Positions 9,763 to 18,162 of a stretch of 18,379 nucleotides of DNA are shown here, piece by piece (within the stretch, counting starts at the first letter, position 1; each line of letters begins with the position of its first letter). The stretch lies in contig KV908683.1 in assembly GCA_002005505.1 (NCBI GenBank), positions 110,105 through 128,483 of the forward strand, in the 5' to 3' direction. The notes beneath the pieces were generated by a model. It searched no databases. It was given only the letters and a program-made list of their open reading frames with translations, and was not told where the DNA came from. A program made the position numbers and the translations under genes. Source of the stretch: Botryococcus braunii. Taxonomy: Eukaryota; Chlorophyta; Trebouxiophyceae.

Positions 9763-9784
9763 CTCGGTGACACGTAGTCACGAG
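9763..9784 (+). other. Leader hairpin with bulged G
   Basis: CTC plus GTGAC pairs with GTCAC plus GAG around the loop ACGTA, with one bulged G on the 5' side, giving 8 pairs in all. Confidence 0.5.
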
Positions 9785-9787
9785 CCG

Positions 9788-9812
9788 GCCGTCCTTGTTG
9801 TATAGGATCGGC
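9788..9812 (+). ncRNA. Leader hairpin A of three-member family
   Basis: The stem GCCG+TCCT pairs with AGGA+CGGC, leaving T9808 as a single-base bulge. The loop is TGTTGTAT. It shares with hairpins B and C the apical CCT/AGG pairs, a TGnnnnAT loop and one bulged base on the 3' strand, while its outer pairs differ. It is a structural element of the retrotransposon RNA, not a separate gene. Function is unknown; packaging, dimerisation or Gag binding are the natural hypotheses. Confidence 0.6.
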
Positions 9813-9817
9813 GTTTT

Positions 9818-9857
9818 AACAACTTTGACTTCTCTTTGTGGTAAAAGAGTAGTTGTT
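9818..9857 (+). other. Leader hairpin between A and B
   Basis: AACAACT (9818-9824) pairs with AGTTGTT (9851-9857). Inside, CTCTTT (9832-9837) pairs with AAAGAG (9844-9849). It lies directly between hairpins A and B. Confidence 0.5.
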
Positions 9858-9858
9858 T

Positions 9859-9883
9859 ACAGACCTTGAAAGATAGGATCTGT
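9859..9883 (+). ncRNA. Leader hairpin B of three-member family
   Basis: ACAGA+CCT pairs with AGG+TCTGT, leaving A9878 bulged. The loop is TGAAAGAT. It has the same design as hairpin A (9788-9812) and hairpin C (9934-9960) with a different outer stem. A small GTGAT/ATCAC hairpin with a TGC loop follows at 9886-9898. Confidence 0.6.
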
Positions 9884-9933
9884 GGGTGATTGCATCACTT
9901 GTCTTTAAGAATAAGTACTAGTGTTTGCAGTTG

Positions 9934-9960
9934 AGCTGTCCTTGAGGAATAGGACTAGCT
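9934..9960 (+). ncRNA. Leader hairpin C, ending 4 bases before the gag start
   Basis: AGCT+GTCCT pairs with AGGAC+AGCT, leaving T9956 bulged. The loop is TGAGGAAT. It is the longest stem of the family (9 pairs). Only GATT separates it from the ATG at 9965, and its bulge base starts the in-frame TAG that sets the upstream limit of the frame. Its position suggests it could affect start-codon access, for example a switch between translation and packaging. That is inference. Confidence 0.6.
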
Positions 9961-9964
9961 GATT

Positions 9965-12900
9965 ATGAGTGCTACATATACTCTTTCTGAGATAGTGGAG
10001 GAACCATATGATGTTCCTGTCTCAATAGAAGGTGTGTATAACACTATGTATGAGGAAGATGTGTATTCTCCCTCTGGTATTAATGTCTTGCATGAAAAAC
10101 CTGGTTTGCAACACTCCAGCAATGAAGACGAGAGTGGAGTATCTGATACAGAAAATGACAGCCAACCAAATTACTCATCTCTTGAGCAGAGTAGTTTACT
10201 GACTGAGTCTGTTGAAGTGCACTCAGGTGGTCCTTCAAATCAGCCTGGGAGACAGGCACCAGGTGCAAGACAGGTACATGGGTTCAATCCCGGTTTATTA
10301 GCTAGTAGGGCACTTAGAACTAGAAGTGTTCCTGTTACTAGTGGCCCAGCTGTGACAAGAGGTAATTTTCAACCTTCACTTGCTTTGCCTAGGACAAATG
10401 TCAGCAATGCTGCTGTGCAAATCAGTCAGTCACAAGTAACGCAACCTGCATCTGTTCCTTTGGCTAATAGTGTCGGTGTGAATGTCTCTCAAAACGCACA
10501 ACTAGGTGGTACACAGTTAGTGTACGTTCCCCTCCCCAGTGGGGGCATGTTGCCAGTTAGTATAACTACTGCAATGTTAAATAGTCTTAACCCCACATTG
10601 CCAAACATCCCACAGGCAACAACACAGGCTGCTGCAGCTGTCCCAATGGTACTTCCAGGAGCTGGTCCTCCTGGTGGAAGTCCTCCATACAGTGGGGGCC
10701 CTCCTGTTGGTCCTGCAGGAGCTGCACAGCGCCCCAGTCAAGCACCGAGAGCGACATTTTACGGTAATGTTCCTATTATCAGTGCTGCTGGGGGTGTTCC
10801 TGGTGGTGGTGGCCCTAGTGGTGGGGCTCGTGGTGGTGGCGGTGGAGGTCCTGGTGGGCCTGGAGGTCCTGGTGGGCCTGGTGGGCCAGGTGGTGGTGGT
10901 GGTGGGGGTCCCCCTTTTAGTGGTGGTCCACCCACAGGAGGTATTCCTCCTGGTGGCAGAAGACCTGCTTCGTTCACGTCTACAGGTTTTCCTGGTGTCA
11001 CTTACCCCACTGGCCCTGTCCCATATTCATATCAAAAACTTACTCCGAAACTGGAACCAATTAAGTTAAACGACAACAATTGGGTGATGTGGAGCAAACA
11101 TGTTTACACCATGTTAATGGAAATGGGAGTTGCATATTGTGTGCATGATGACTGTGAGGGTTCCTTGGATGACTTCAAAGCTCAGACACTTATAACACAG
11201 TCTTGCACTGAAGAGTATTTGGTACAAATCTCAGACCAGTATTCAGCTTATGTGATGTGGCATACCCTTCTAGACGTATTCAGGGTAAGGGCACAAGGCA
11301 AGTTAATCAGTCCACACAATGAGGCTAGGACCTTGACCATGTTCCCAGGAGAAAAGCCATCTGCATACATCTTAAGAGGGAGGAAAATCGCAAATACTAT
11401 CAAGAGTTTGGGCGAGTTTTATTCTGATCTCACATTGTGTGCCATGTTATTGGCGGGCTTGTCTGATGAATATGAGGCAGACAGACAATTTCAAACTTCT
11501 GTCTGCTATGATAAAGCAGACATACATAAGTTGCAACATGTTCTTGAACTCACATACAGTAAGTTACAAAACAAGAAAGCAAGCACACCAGCACCCAAGC
11601 CATATGTTAGAAACGTTACAAATCCAACATATGGGAATAAGGGTGGGAGCAAAATTAATGCTGGAAGGCCATCTGCACACAATGTTGAGGTACCGAGAGA
11701 TACTAAGGAAAGTGTGAATGATGCTCAGGCAGGCAGACAGGCTTTCCAACAGCAAGGAAGGTCAACGCTCCTATGTTACCACTGTAAGGAGCCAGGTCAT
11801 GTGAAGAGGAACTGCCCCAAGTTGGAGCAGTACTCAAGGGAGGTATCTAGCAACTGTGTAAGAAGGGAATCAGTAAATTCAACCCCCTCCCTGCCTGCTT
11901 GGCTGATTGATAGCGGCTCAACTGATCATATTTCCCCTAGCAAAGAGAATATGATAGACTATGTTGAGTACAAGGACCCAGAATACCTTGTAGTGGCAAA
12001 CGGGAAAAGGGAAGCTATACTTGGAGAAGGTAAAATGAAAGTATTCTCAGAGTTTGGAACATCCTTTGTTCTTTACAATGTCAAGTATGTCCCTACCTCC
12101 AAGAAATATTTGCTGTCTGTGGGAAAAGCATATCTTGATGGCCTAAATGTGAATATTCTAGGCATTGAATGTTTTATCACAGATTCAAATGGAACCAATT
12201 TAGGTTATGCAGAACACTGCTTTCCTTATCAATGGTTCATTGACTTGTCCATTACTGAAAAACATGTGACATTCAGTAAGGAGGTAAACCAAGTTGAGAC
12301 TTGCATAGCACAAATAGACATAGAGAAAGTGGACCTATGGCACAAACGTTTAGGTCACTTGTCACCTCACAATATGTCAAGGATGAGAAAAGAGGACATG
12401 GTTAAAGGGATGTCTCTTCCCACTATTGATTTGTCAAAGCACATTGGAAACCATGGAGTGTGTGAACCATGCATGTTGGGGAAGATGACTACACAACCCT
12501 TTAAAACAACTAACACCAAATGTACTAGGAAACTTGAAGTGGTACATATGGATGTGATAGGTCCAATTAGTCCTGAATCAAATGATGGTGAAAAGTATGC
12601 TTTAACTGTCATTGATGAATTCACAGAATTCTCCAAAGTCATCCTGTTAAAGACTAAGTCCGATGCAGTGAAAGAGGCCACACTTCTTCTCACTACATGG
12701 CAGAATCAGTGTGAATGCAGGGTCAAGTACATACGTACTGACAATGGCACTGAGTTTATTGGTTTGGACAAATTCTGTAGGAAATATGGAGTGGTCCATC
12801 AGAAGACTGCTCCTTATGCTCATGAGCAGAACGGGAAGATTGAGAGACTGAACAGGACTCTGCAAGAGAGGGCGAGAGCCATGCTGGCAGCCACAGACCT

Positions 12901-13063
12901 TCCAACTGAATATTGGGGTGATGCTCTGCTTACTGCAAATTACCTCAGGAATGTGTGTGCTGTTGCAAATTTGAGTATTACTCCCTTTGAAGCATGGTTT
13001 GGTCATAAGCCTAATCTCAGCCACTTGCGTGTGTTTGGTTGCAAATGTTTTGCATTGATTTGA
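9965..13063 (+). CDS. Copia-type Gag-protease-integrase polyprotein (pol truncated by frameshift)
   Basis: A 1032-residue frame starting at the first ATG after an in-frame TAG (9956). Residues 1-220 are a polar, probably disordered leader, and 222-347 are very rich in Gly and Pro. Residues 358-535 are the copia Gag core (from KLEPIKLNDNNW). A CCHC zinc knuckle, C604-x2-C607-x4-H612-x4-C617, binds the RNA genome. The aspartic protease has the DSG triad at 649-651. The integrase zinc site is H793, H798, C833 and C836, and the catalytic acids are D863, D926 (in TDNGTEF) and E960. The protein packages RNA, cleaves itself and inserts the cDNA. A typical copia polyprotein continues into reverse transcriptase. 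Here it stops at TGA 13061 after FGCKCFALI, where one base appears missing in a T run. Confidence 0.93.
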   Translation: MSATYTLSEIVEEPYDVPVSIEGVYNTMYEEDVYSPSGINVLHEKPGLQHSSNEDESGVSDTENDSQPNYSSLEQSSLLTESVEVHSGGPSNQPGRQAPGARQVHGFNPGLLASRALRTRSVPVTSGPAVTRGNFQPSLALPRTNVSNAAVQISQSQVTQPASVPLANSVGVNVSQNAQLGGTQLVYVPLPSGGMLPVSITTAMLNSLNPTLPNIPQATTQAAAAVPMVLPGAGPPGGSPPYSGGPPVGPAGAAQRPSQAPRATFYGNVPIISAAGGVPGGGGPSGGARGGGGGGPGGPGGPGGPGGPGGGGGGGPPFSGGPPTGGIPPGGRRPASFTSTGFPGVTYPTGPVPYSYQKLTPKLEPIKLNDNNWVMWSKHVYTMLMEMGVAYCVHDDCEGSLDDFKAQTLITQSCTEEYLVQISDQYSAYVMWHTLLDVFRVRAQGKLISPHNEARTLTMFPGEKPSAYILRGRKIANTIKSLGEFYSDLTLCAMLLAGLSDEYEADRQFQTSVCYDKADIHKLQHVLELTYSKLQNKKASTPAPKPYVRNVTNPTYGNKGGSKINAGRPSAHNVEVPRDTKESVNDAQAGRQAFQQQGRSTLLCYHCKEPGHVKRNCPKLEQYSREVSSNCVRRESVNSTPSLPAWLIDSGSTDHISPSKENMIDYVEYKDPEYLVVANGKREAILGEGKMKVFSEFGTSFVLYNVKYVPTSKKYLLSVGKAYLDGLNVNILGIECFITDSNGTNLGYAEHCFPYQWFIDLSITEKHVTFSKEVNQVETCIAQIDIEKVDLWHKRLGHLSPHNMSRMRKEDMVKGMSLPTIDLSKHIGNHGVCEPCMLGKMTTQPFKTTNTKCTRKLEVVHMDVIGPISPESNDGEKYALTVIDEFTEFSKVILLKTKSDAVKEATLLLTTWQNQCECRVKYIRTDNGTEFIGLDKFCRKYGVVHQKTAPYAHEQNGKIERLNRTLQERARAMLAATDLPTEYWGDALLTANYLRNVCAVANLSITPFEAWFGHKPNLSHLRVFGCKCFALI

Positions 13064-15356
13064 AGTCCAAAAGGGCAGGAAAGTTCGACTGTGTAAGCTC
13101 TGAAGGATTTTTCTTGGATATGATGATCTCAGTCAAAACTACAGAGTCCTTATTGATGGCAAAGTCGATGTCCATGCTAGGGAATTTGTCAGGTTTGAGG
13201 AAGTCACTGCAGACGTGTCTGGCAGTGACCCTGCAGGTACAGTAAATGATGATCTTTCAGACGTGCCAGACTTAGTTGAGTCTGACAGCGCTTTTGATTA
13301 CACTACAGATGAGGATGGTCCCACAGAACCCCTCACTGATGTTCCTGCAAGCATGCCTGATGTTTCTCTGGCCCCCTTGGGCAGTTTAGAGGTTACTAGT
13401 CAGGTGCGCAGGTGCGCGCAGGTGAGCAGTTGAGCGCAGGGATGGCAGGGGAGCCAGGGGAGGTATTGGCTCAGCAGGAGTCAATACCAATGGAGACTAG
13501 GGGTGGTTATAAAGGGCTCGCGGGTATCTGGACTTGGAAGTGCCAGAGACCCGTTCCACAAGCAGCCTGGGTGCGCGCCCCTTTAATGGGGGTGTTCCAC
13601 AAGTCACCAGCCACAACAGTGTTGAGGGTTATGTCTCAGACCCTCACTTAGAGCCAGTGGAATTTGATTTCCTGGCTGCCGTATTCCCCACTCACCTGCT
13701 GGTTTGTTTGGAGGGAGGTATCCTGAGAGGAAACGTAATACAATACACACATCAGAAACAAACCAAACAAACACATTCTCAAATTTCTGTGGATACGTAC
13801 AAGTACAGAAAGACACGGTAATTGTTGAACCAGCCACATATGTAGATGCAGTAAACTCTCCTGAAGCTGACAAATGGGTACAAGCCATGGATGAGGAAAT
13901 GAAATCACTCAAAGCATTGGGCACATGGTCATATGTGGTGGTGGATAACAAAGAATTCAAGAAGCCCTGCCAGTCAAATGGGTGTACAAAGTGAAATTGT
14001 CTGAACTTGGGAAGTGGAACGGTTCAAGGCAAGACTGGTGGCAAAAGGCTTTAAACAAATATATGGGGTTGATTACACTGAAGTGTATGCCCCAGTTTCC
14101 AAACATTCAACACTAAGATATCTGTTGTCCCTAGCAGTGACCAGGGACATGAGAGTCATCAAATGGATGTGAGCACTGCCTTTCTGCATGGGGACTTGGC
14201 AGAGGACGTTAAAGTCAAACAACCTGAAGGGTATCATGTGGGTGGGCCCAACACTGTTTGTCAACTGCACAAGGCACTGTATGGGTTAAAGCAAGCTCCA
14301 CGTGCATGGTACGTAACGATTAGCTCCTATCTGAAATCTGCTGGATTTGTAATTTCAGATGCAGATCCTTCATTATTCATACTTCAGAGTGTAGAGGGAG
14401 CCACTGTGTATTTGCTGCTATATGTTGATGACATACTGATAGTGTCTGAAGATATTGCAAGCATAGAAAAGACCAAATCTTTATGTCGGCAAAGTTTTCA
14501 GTGAAAGACTTGGGTGAAGCAAGGCACTTTCTGGGATGCAGTTATCATTTCAGTATGATGAGGGTGGTGTGCTGAAAAGTATTAAGTTGTCAAACGAGAA
14601 ACTGGTCACAGACATTCTTGAGAGCTTTGACATGACAAACTGTCGCACAAAATCAGTTCCCCTTGATGCATCCTGGAAATTGCAGAAAGATGTTGGTGAT
14701 CCCCTCCCTTCAGAAAATCGTTTCAGGGAACTTGTGGGAGGGATATTGTATTTAGCCAACACTGTGAGGCCAGACCTATCCTACTCAGCTGGTTTATTAG
14801 CAAGATTCTCTAACCAGCCCACTTCAACGCATTTGAGCGCAGGCATGAATGTGCTGAGGTACCTGGCAGCAACCAAGGAGCTGGGTTGGAGTGGGAAAGG
14901 GGAAAGGGAGGCTTGGAAGCCTTGTAGATTCTGACTATGCAGGTGATCTGGATGCAGAAAGTCTACATCAGGCTACGTATTTATGTCCAGTGGTGCAGCA
15001 GTCTCTTGGGCAGTAAACTGCAGCCACTGTGCTCTGTCTACTGTTGAGGCAGAGTTCATCTCCATGTGTACTGGGTGCAAGAAGCGCTTTGGTTCAGCAA
15101 GTTAATGTCTGATCTGGAGAGGGGGAAGGTGGTGTTGTGGTGTATACTGACAACACAGGTGCCCTTGCAAATATTAAAGGAATCCCATCTCAACTAGGAC
15201 CAAGCATATTGCAGTGAGGTACCACAGGGTGAGGGATGAAGTGGAGAAGGGTGCTATCATTCCAAAATATGTGGGCACTGCAGAAAATATTGCTGATATG
15301 TTCACGAAGGTTTTGGCCAAAGCTCCCTTCATAAAGCTTAGAGCACAGGCTGGCTG
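13064..15356 (+). pseudogene. Reverse transcriptase-RNase H half of copia pol, frameshifted
   Basis: The pol reading continues downstream of 13063 but jumps frame repeatedly. A linker region follows to about 13,800. Reverse transcriptase then starts around EPATYVDAVNSPEADKW and continues through [12 protein letters not shown] (14163) and ALYGLKQAPRAWY. The catalytic YVDD is at 14421-14432. RNase H traces are near 14,930-15,320, ending around NIADMFTKVLAK and a stop at 15354-15356. Frame changes near 13,060, 13,117, 13,965, 14,011, 14,161, 14,482, 14,533 and 14,958 are each explained by one missing base. Between the shifts the protein is well conserved and I saw no disabling substitution. Either the copy is a young pseudogene or the sequence here has consensus errors. 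Confidence 0.88.
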
Positions 15357-16099
15357 AAATGAAGCAACTGATTGAGCACAGCTGTTTGTGCCTGCTGAAG
15401 TGATTTGGATTGCTTATTTGTCCACTCCTGCACATGAGGGAGGTGTTATAAAATGGGATCATCAGCTGTACTTGGGAAAATTTCACTTCACATCTGATGA
15501 GAGTCTCCTACATTTGTCTGCATGTTTGAAGAGTCCAAATAAGGTACAGCTGCATAAGGTACAGGTGTACTGCATGACACGTTGATATACTTGGTGTATA
15601 GAATAAATGTGAGTATATTGACTGATAAAGACATTTGAGACTACTCATGACATTTGAATAAAGTTAAAGGGCCTGCAGACTTTATCCTGGAGGTACAGGT
15701 GTTACGGACTTACAGTAGAAGTTCCGGGGTGCAATTACGGTCTTATCGTGAGATTCGAGTAGTTAGACGTAAATGCGCCAACTCCGAGTGGTTTAAAGGT
15801 CTCAGGAACTAACTCGGTGATCAGATCGAGATCCGAACGGGTTCACGGAGTTAATTTCTCGTCGAGTTTCAGGAGCGTCGGCTCCGAGTCTGGATCAATC
15901 TTGGATAGATTTCTTTACGGCTAGATATTTCGGGTCGAGTTCTGAAGAATCCGTAGGACTGAACGATGAAGTGTACGGTTACGATCACCTAGTACGGACC
16001 GCAGATCAGCTCTCCGTAGTGTTAGAGTGACAAAGACAAGCAAATGCAGAGAGGCAATGATGTCAGACCTCCTGAATTTAAAGGGTTAAGGCAGAGGAC
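15357..16099 (+). other. 3' untranslated/noncoding segment of the retrotransposon
   Basis: There is about 740 bases between the end of pol and the 3' LTR with no coding content I trust. AATAAA occurs at 15602-15607 and 15657-15662. From about 15,700 to 16,030 the base composition changes to CpG-rich, with the word YCGAGT five times (15755, 15784, 15862, 15884, 15935) and local inverted repeats such as GGAGC-GTCG-GCTCC (15872-15885). This could be element 3' UTR, or a separate insertion in it. Confidence 0.5.
16081..16099 (+). other. Candidate polypurine tract
   Basis: The sequence AAGGGTTAAGGCAGAGGAC just before TGGTCAG at 16100 is purine-rich and immediately precedes the inferred LTR start. 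Plus-strand priming tracts sit here in LTR elements. It is interrupted by pyrimidines, so support is modest. Confidence 0.4.
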
Positions 16100-16409
16100 T
16101 GGTCAGTTCATACATTGTCGAACTCCAGTCTGTGAAGCCCTCCAAGCGATAAGGGCTGTCCAATTGCTTTATGCTAAGTGTTGCTGACGATTGCAATACT
16201 TGCAGGTATCCCTATATGTTATGCTTAGCTTAGTGAGTCGCATAACACACACACATTGTAATAGTTCATACATTGTCGAACTCCAGTCTGTGAAGCCCTC
16301 CAAGCGGATAAGGGCTTCAACTGCTTTATGCTAAGTGTTGCTGACGATTGCAATACTTGCAGGGGTCTGAATGTGTGTAGATTGACGCTGGACCGTGCCA
16401 TTTCTAAAA
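16100..16409 (+). repeat. 3' LTR
   Basis: About 310 bases beginning TGGTCAG and ending where similarity to the 5' LTR stops (16409/9454). It contains an internal tandem duplication: the unit starting AGTTCATACATTG at 16105 recurs at 16263, period 158, with the second unit partial (about 100 bases). Compared with the 5' copy it lacks single bases at several homopolymer or short-repeat sites. The start is set by the purine tract and a TG, not by comparison, because the 5' copy is truncated. Confidence 0.7.
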
Positions 16410-17241
16410 TTATTCTATGTACATGTAGCTTAAACTTAACGGACTCTAGCATACCTGGAGCAAGCTTGCACTAGGTGGTGAGCAGTTGAAATCTGTGCGA
16501 CTCAAAGGAGCATACGAAACACCCATGACAAATAAATCTTGTCAGGCGCAAATCTGGGCTGCAGAAATCCGCATTTCAGGACATTTAATCAGGGGTTTTG
16601 AGGGCCATGGGCAGTACACGTGTGAGGCGTACTGCAAGTTGCCGTAGTACAAAGAAAATCTAGTGGCCCTGCGCGACAAAGATGGTACAGTACCGCCCTG
16701 AAGTTGCAGGTGGGACATGCCGTTTGAAGCCCGGGAGTAAGGGCTCTGTTTGCAAGAGCTTTAGAGGGCGTTCCCAGGGCTTTCATTTTGCAAGAGGCAT
16801 ACCAGTGGGTGGCCGTGGTGGCAAGGAGAAGGGTGCGAAGTTTGGAGAGCATCGGGAAGGACGGAATTTTGCATGCCCAAGGGTCCGAAAGGAAGCCGTG
16901 TGCCCGGACACTTGGTAACATTTTGCTGCAATATTTTCGTGCAATCCGTGATTGGTTTGGGGTATTTCTGAATGTTTTGGCTGGGCTGAAAGCCTGCCCG
17001 TGTGAATGCGGAGGGAGAGGGGAGGGACGCACCCTCAAGGTGATGTGGGCCCTACGCGAGTGGGCCCAAAATTGAGGAATATGGTGAACTTCACTTGTTG
17101 GTGCAACTGGTGTGTGTGAAACCAAGCGTTGGTCATGTGTAGGGGCTGTATCTCGTCGGCCTAGCTTCCACCCACGTTTTGCCTTGCTCATGTAGGACCT
17201 TGATATGAAGCTTGTGGCTGTAGCCCAACTGGGTTTTGCAG
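16410..17241. other. Flanking DNA with overlapping unassigned open frames
   Basis: A 230-codon minus-strand frame (16589-17281) and a plus-strand frame (about 16730-17075) overlap. Neither contains a recognised domain, and the GC content makes chance openness plausible. No RNA gene or repeat is recognised. Confidence 0.3.
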
Positions 17242-17353
17242 GCCGATTGCGTGAGTAACGCTGTACAAGACTTCGTGTCATGGGTCGCGCAAGAGCATGG
17301 AACCTCGGAAATCGCTATCGCTCTTGACATTGCGGAGCTCCCGACCACGGACT
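17242..17353 (+). other. Possible exon of unknown gene
   Basis: A good acceptor (GGGTTTTGCAG, ending at 17241) precedes an open stretch reading ADCVSNAVQDFVSWVAQEHG and continuing to IALDIAELPTTD. It ends at a possible donor (ACT|GTAAAT, GT at 17354). Composition is coding-like, with CpG-rich codons unlike the neighbouring repeats. No family is recognised. Confidence 0.15.
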
Positions 17354-17460
17354 GTAAATATACAGAGCATCTTATTCCTTGTGGCTACGTATGGAATTGC
17401 TTTTCATTTTCGGCGATTTCAGGTGCGATCTGGGGCATTCGCCTTACTTCCACATTCTGA

Positions 17461-18162
17461 CGCGGAATCCGTTGTTACCGGTACAAAGTCATATAAGTTT
17501 TTAAGTTACTTAGAAAGCATTGGATGCAATTGTTATAAGACTTGAATCCTTTTTGCTCCAATCAAGGGTGGTCCATGCAATGGGGGCCATGGCAAGTGGC
17601 AGCACCGACATGCTATGCTTTCAAAATGGTTATTTACTATTTCAATACTTACTATACTGCATTTCTCTCCGATTCCTTGGTATTGCCAAGGCTGGACTCG
17701 GATGGCAATGTTGATGCCATACCATGCCACATGTGATGCACACAAATATGGCTCAAAAACCGGAGGGCCAGCATATTTTGCTACTTAACTCTGCTTTAAC
17801 AATGTTTAGATTCACTTTTCCCTCATCCACCGAAAGTATCACAGAATCTGATGTTTAGTTTAACAAGCGCCTTCGTCGCATAGCCGCTTCGCTAGTATAA
17901 TGAATCAACACAAAGTCATGTAATTTGGGCAACCTACTCATATGCCTGCCCACAAATTGTTGTGAGTTGGTGCAGTTGATGTCTGTGTGTGGAAGAGAGG
18001 GTCATTATATAAATTGATGGGCAGCAACACTTCAATGAGTCAGGATTTGATGGGGTGTGACTCTCAAAGCAGCAAAGAGCGGGTAGCGGGACGAGGACAT
18101 GGATTAGGCTTGTCCTATCAAATGCTAAGCTGAGGATTGCACTTGATGAGCATAGGAAGGCC
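17461..18162. other. Flanking DNA, no gene recognised
   Basis: Short open frames on both strands have no recognisable content. A TATATAAAT-like word near 18005 could be a TATA box, but nothing ties it to a gene. Confidence 0.35.

Larger units (their letters stand above)
9200..16409 (+). mobile_element. Ty1/copia-type LTR retrotransposon, 5' LTR truncated
   Basis: The order is 5' LTR, primer-binding-like site, leader, gag, protease, integrase, reverse transcriptase, RNase H, 3' LTR. Integrase lying before reverse transcriptase defines the Ty1/copia superfamily. The flanking direct repeats (9200-9454 and 16163-16409) are nearly identical: about one substitution (9201 versus 16164) plus several single-base losses in the 3' copy. 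That suggests a recent insertion. The 5' LTR lacks roughly its first 60 bases because the right CACTA end abuts it at 9199/9200, so no target duplication can be checked. Gag-protease-integrase is intact in one frame, while the polymerase half is frameshifted as read. Confidence 0.88.

Noticed and set aside
10759..11001. Antisense proline-rich open frame
   Set aside because: It is the reverse-strand shadow of the Gly/Pro-rich part of Gag.
13050..13075. Programmed frameshift between integrase and reverse transcriptase
   Set aside because: At least seven further single-base frame changes follow downstream. Copia elements that use frameshifting do so between gag and pol, not here, so a base loss in a T run is simpler.
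15430..15470. Alternative 3' LTR start at GAGGGAGG|TGTTATAAAATGG (about 15,444)
   Set aside because: It looks like a polypurine tract plus LTR start, but no matching copy of the downstream sequence exists before gag, whereas 16,163-16,409 matches the 5' repeat.
16589..17281. 230-codon minus-strand protein
   Set aside because: No domain, an abnormal mixture of His, Thr, Pro and Cys, and overlap with an equally plausible plus-strand frame. Probably open by chance.
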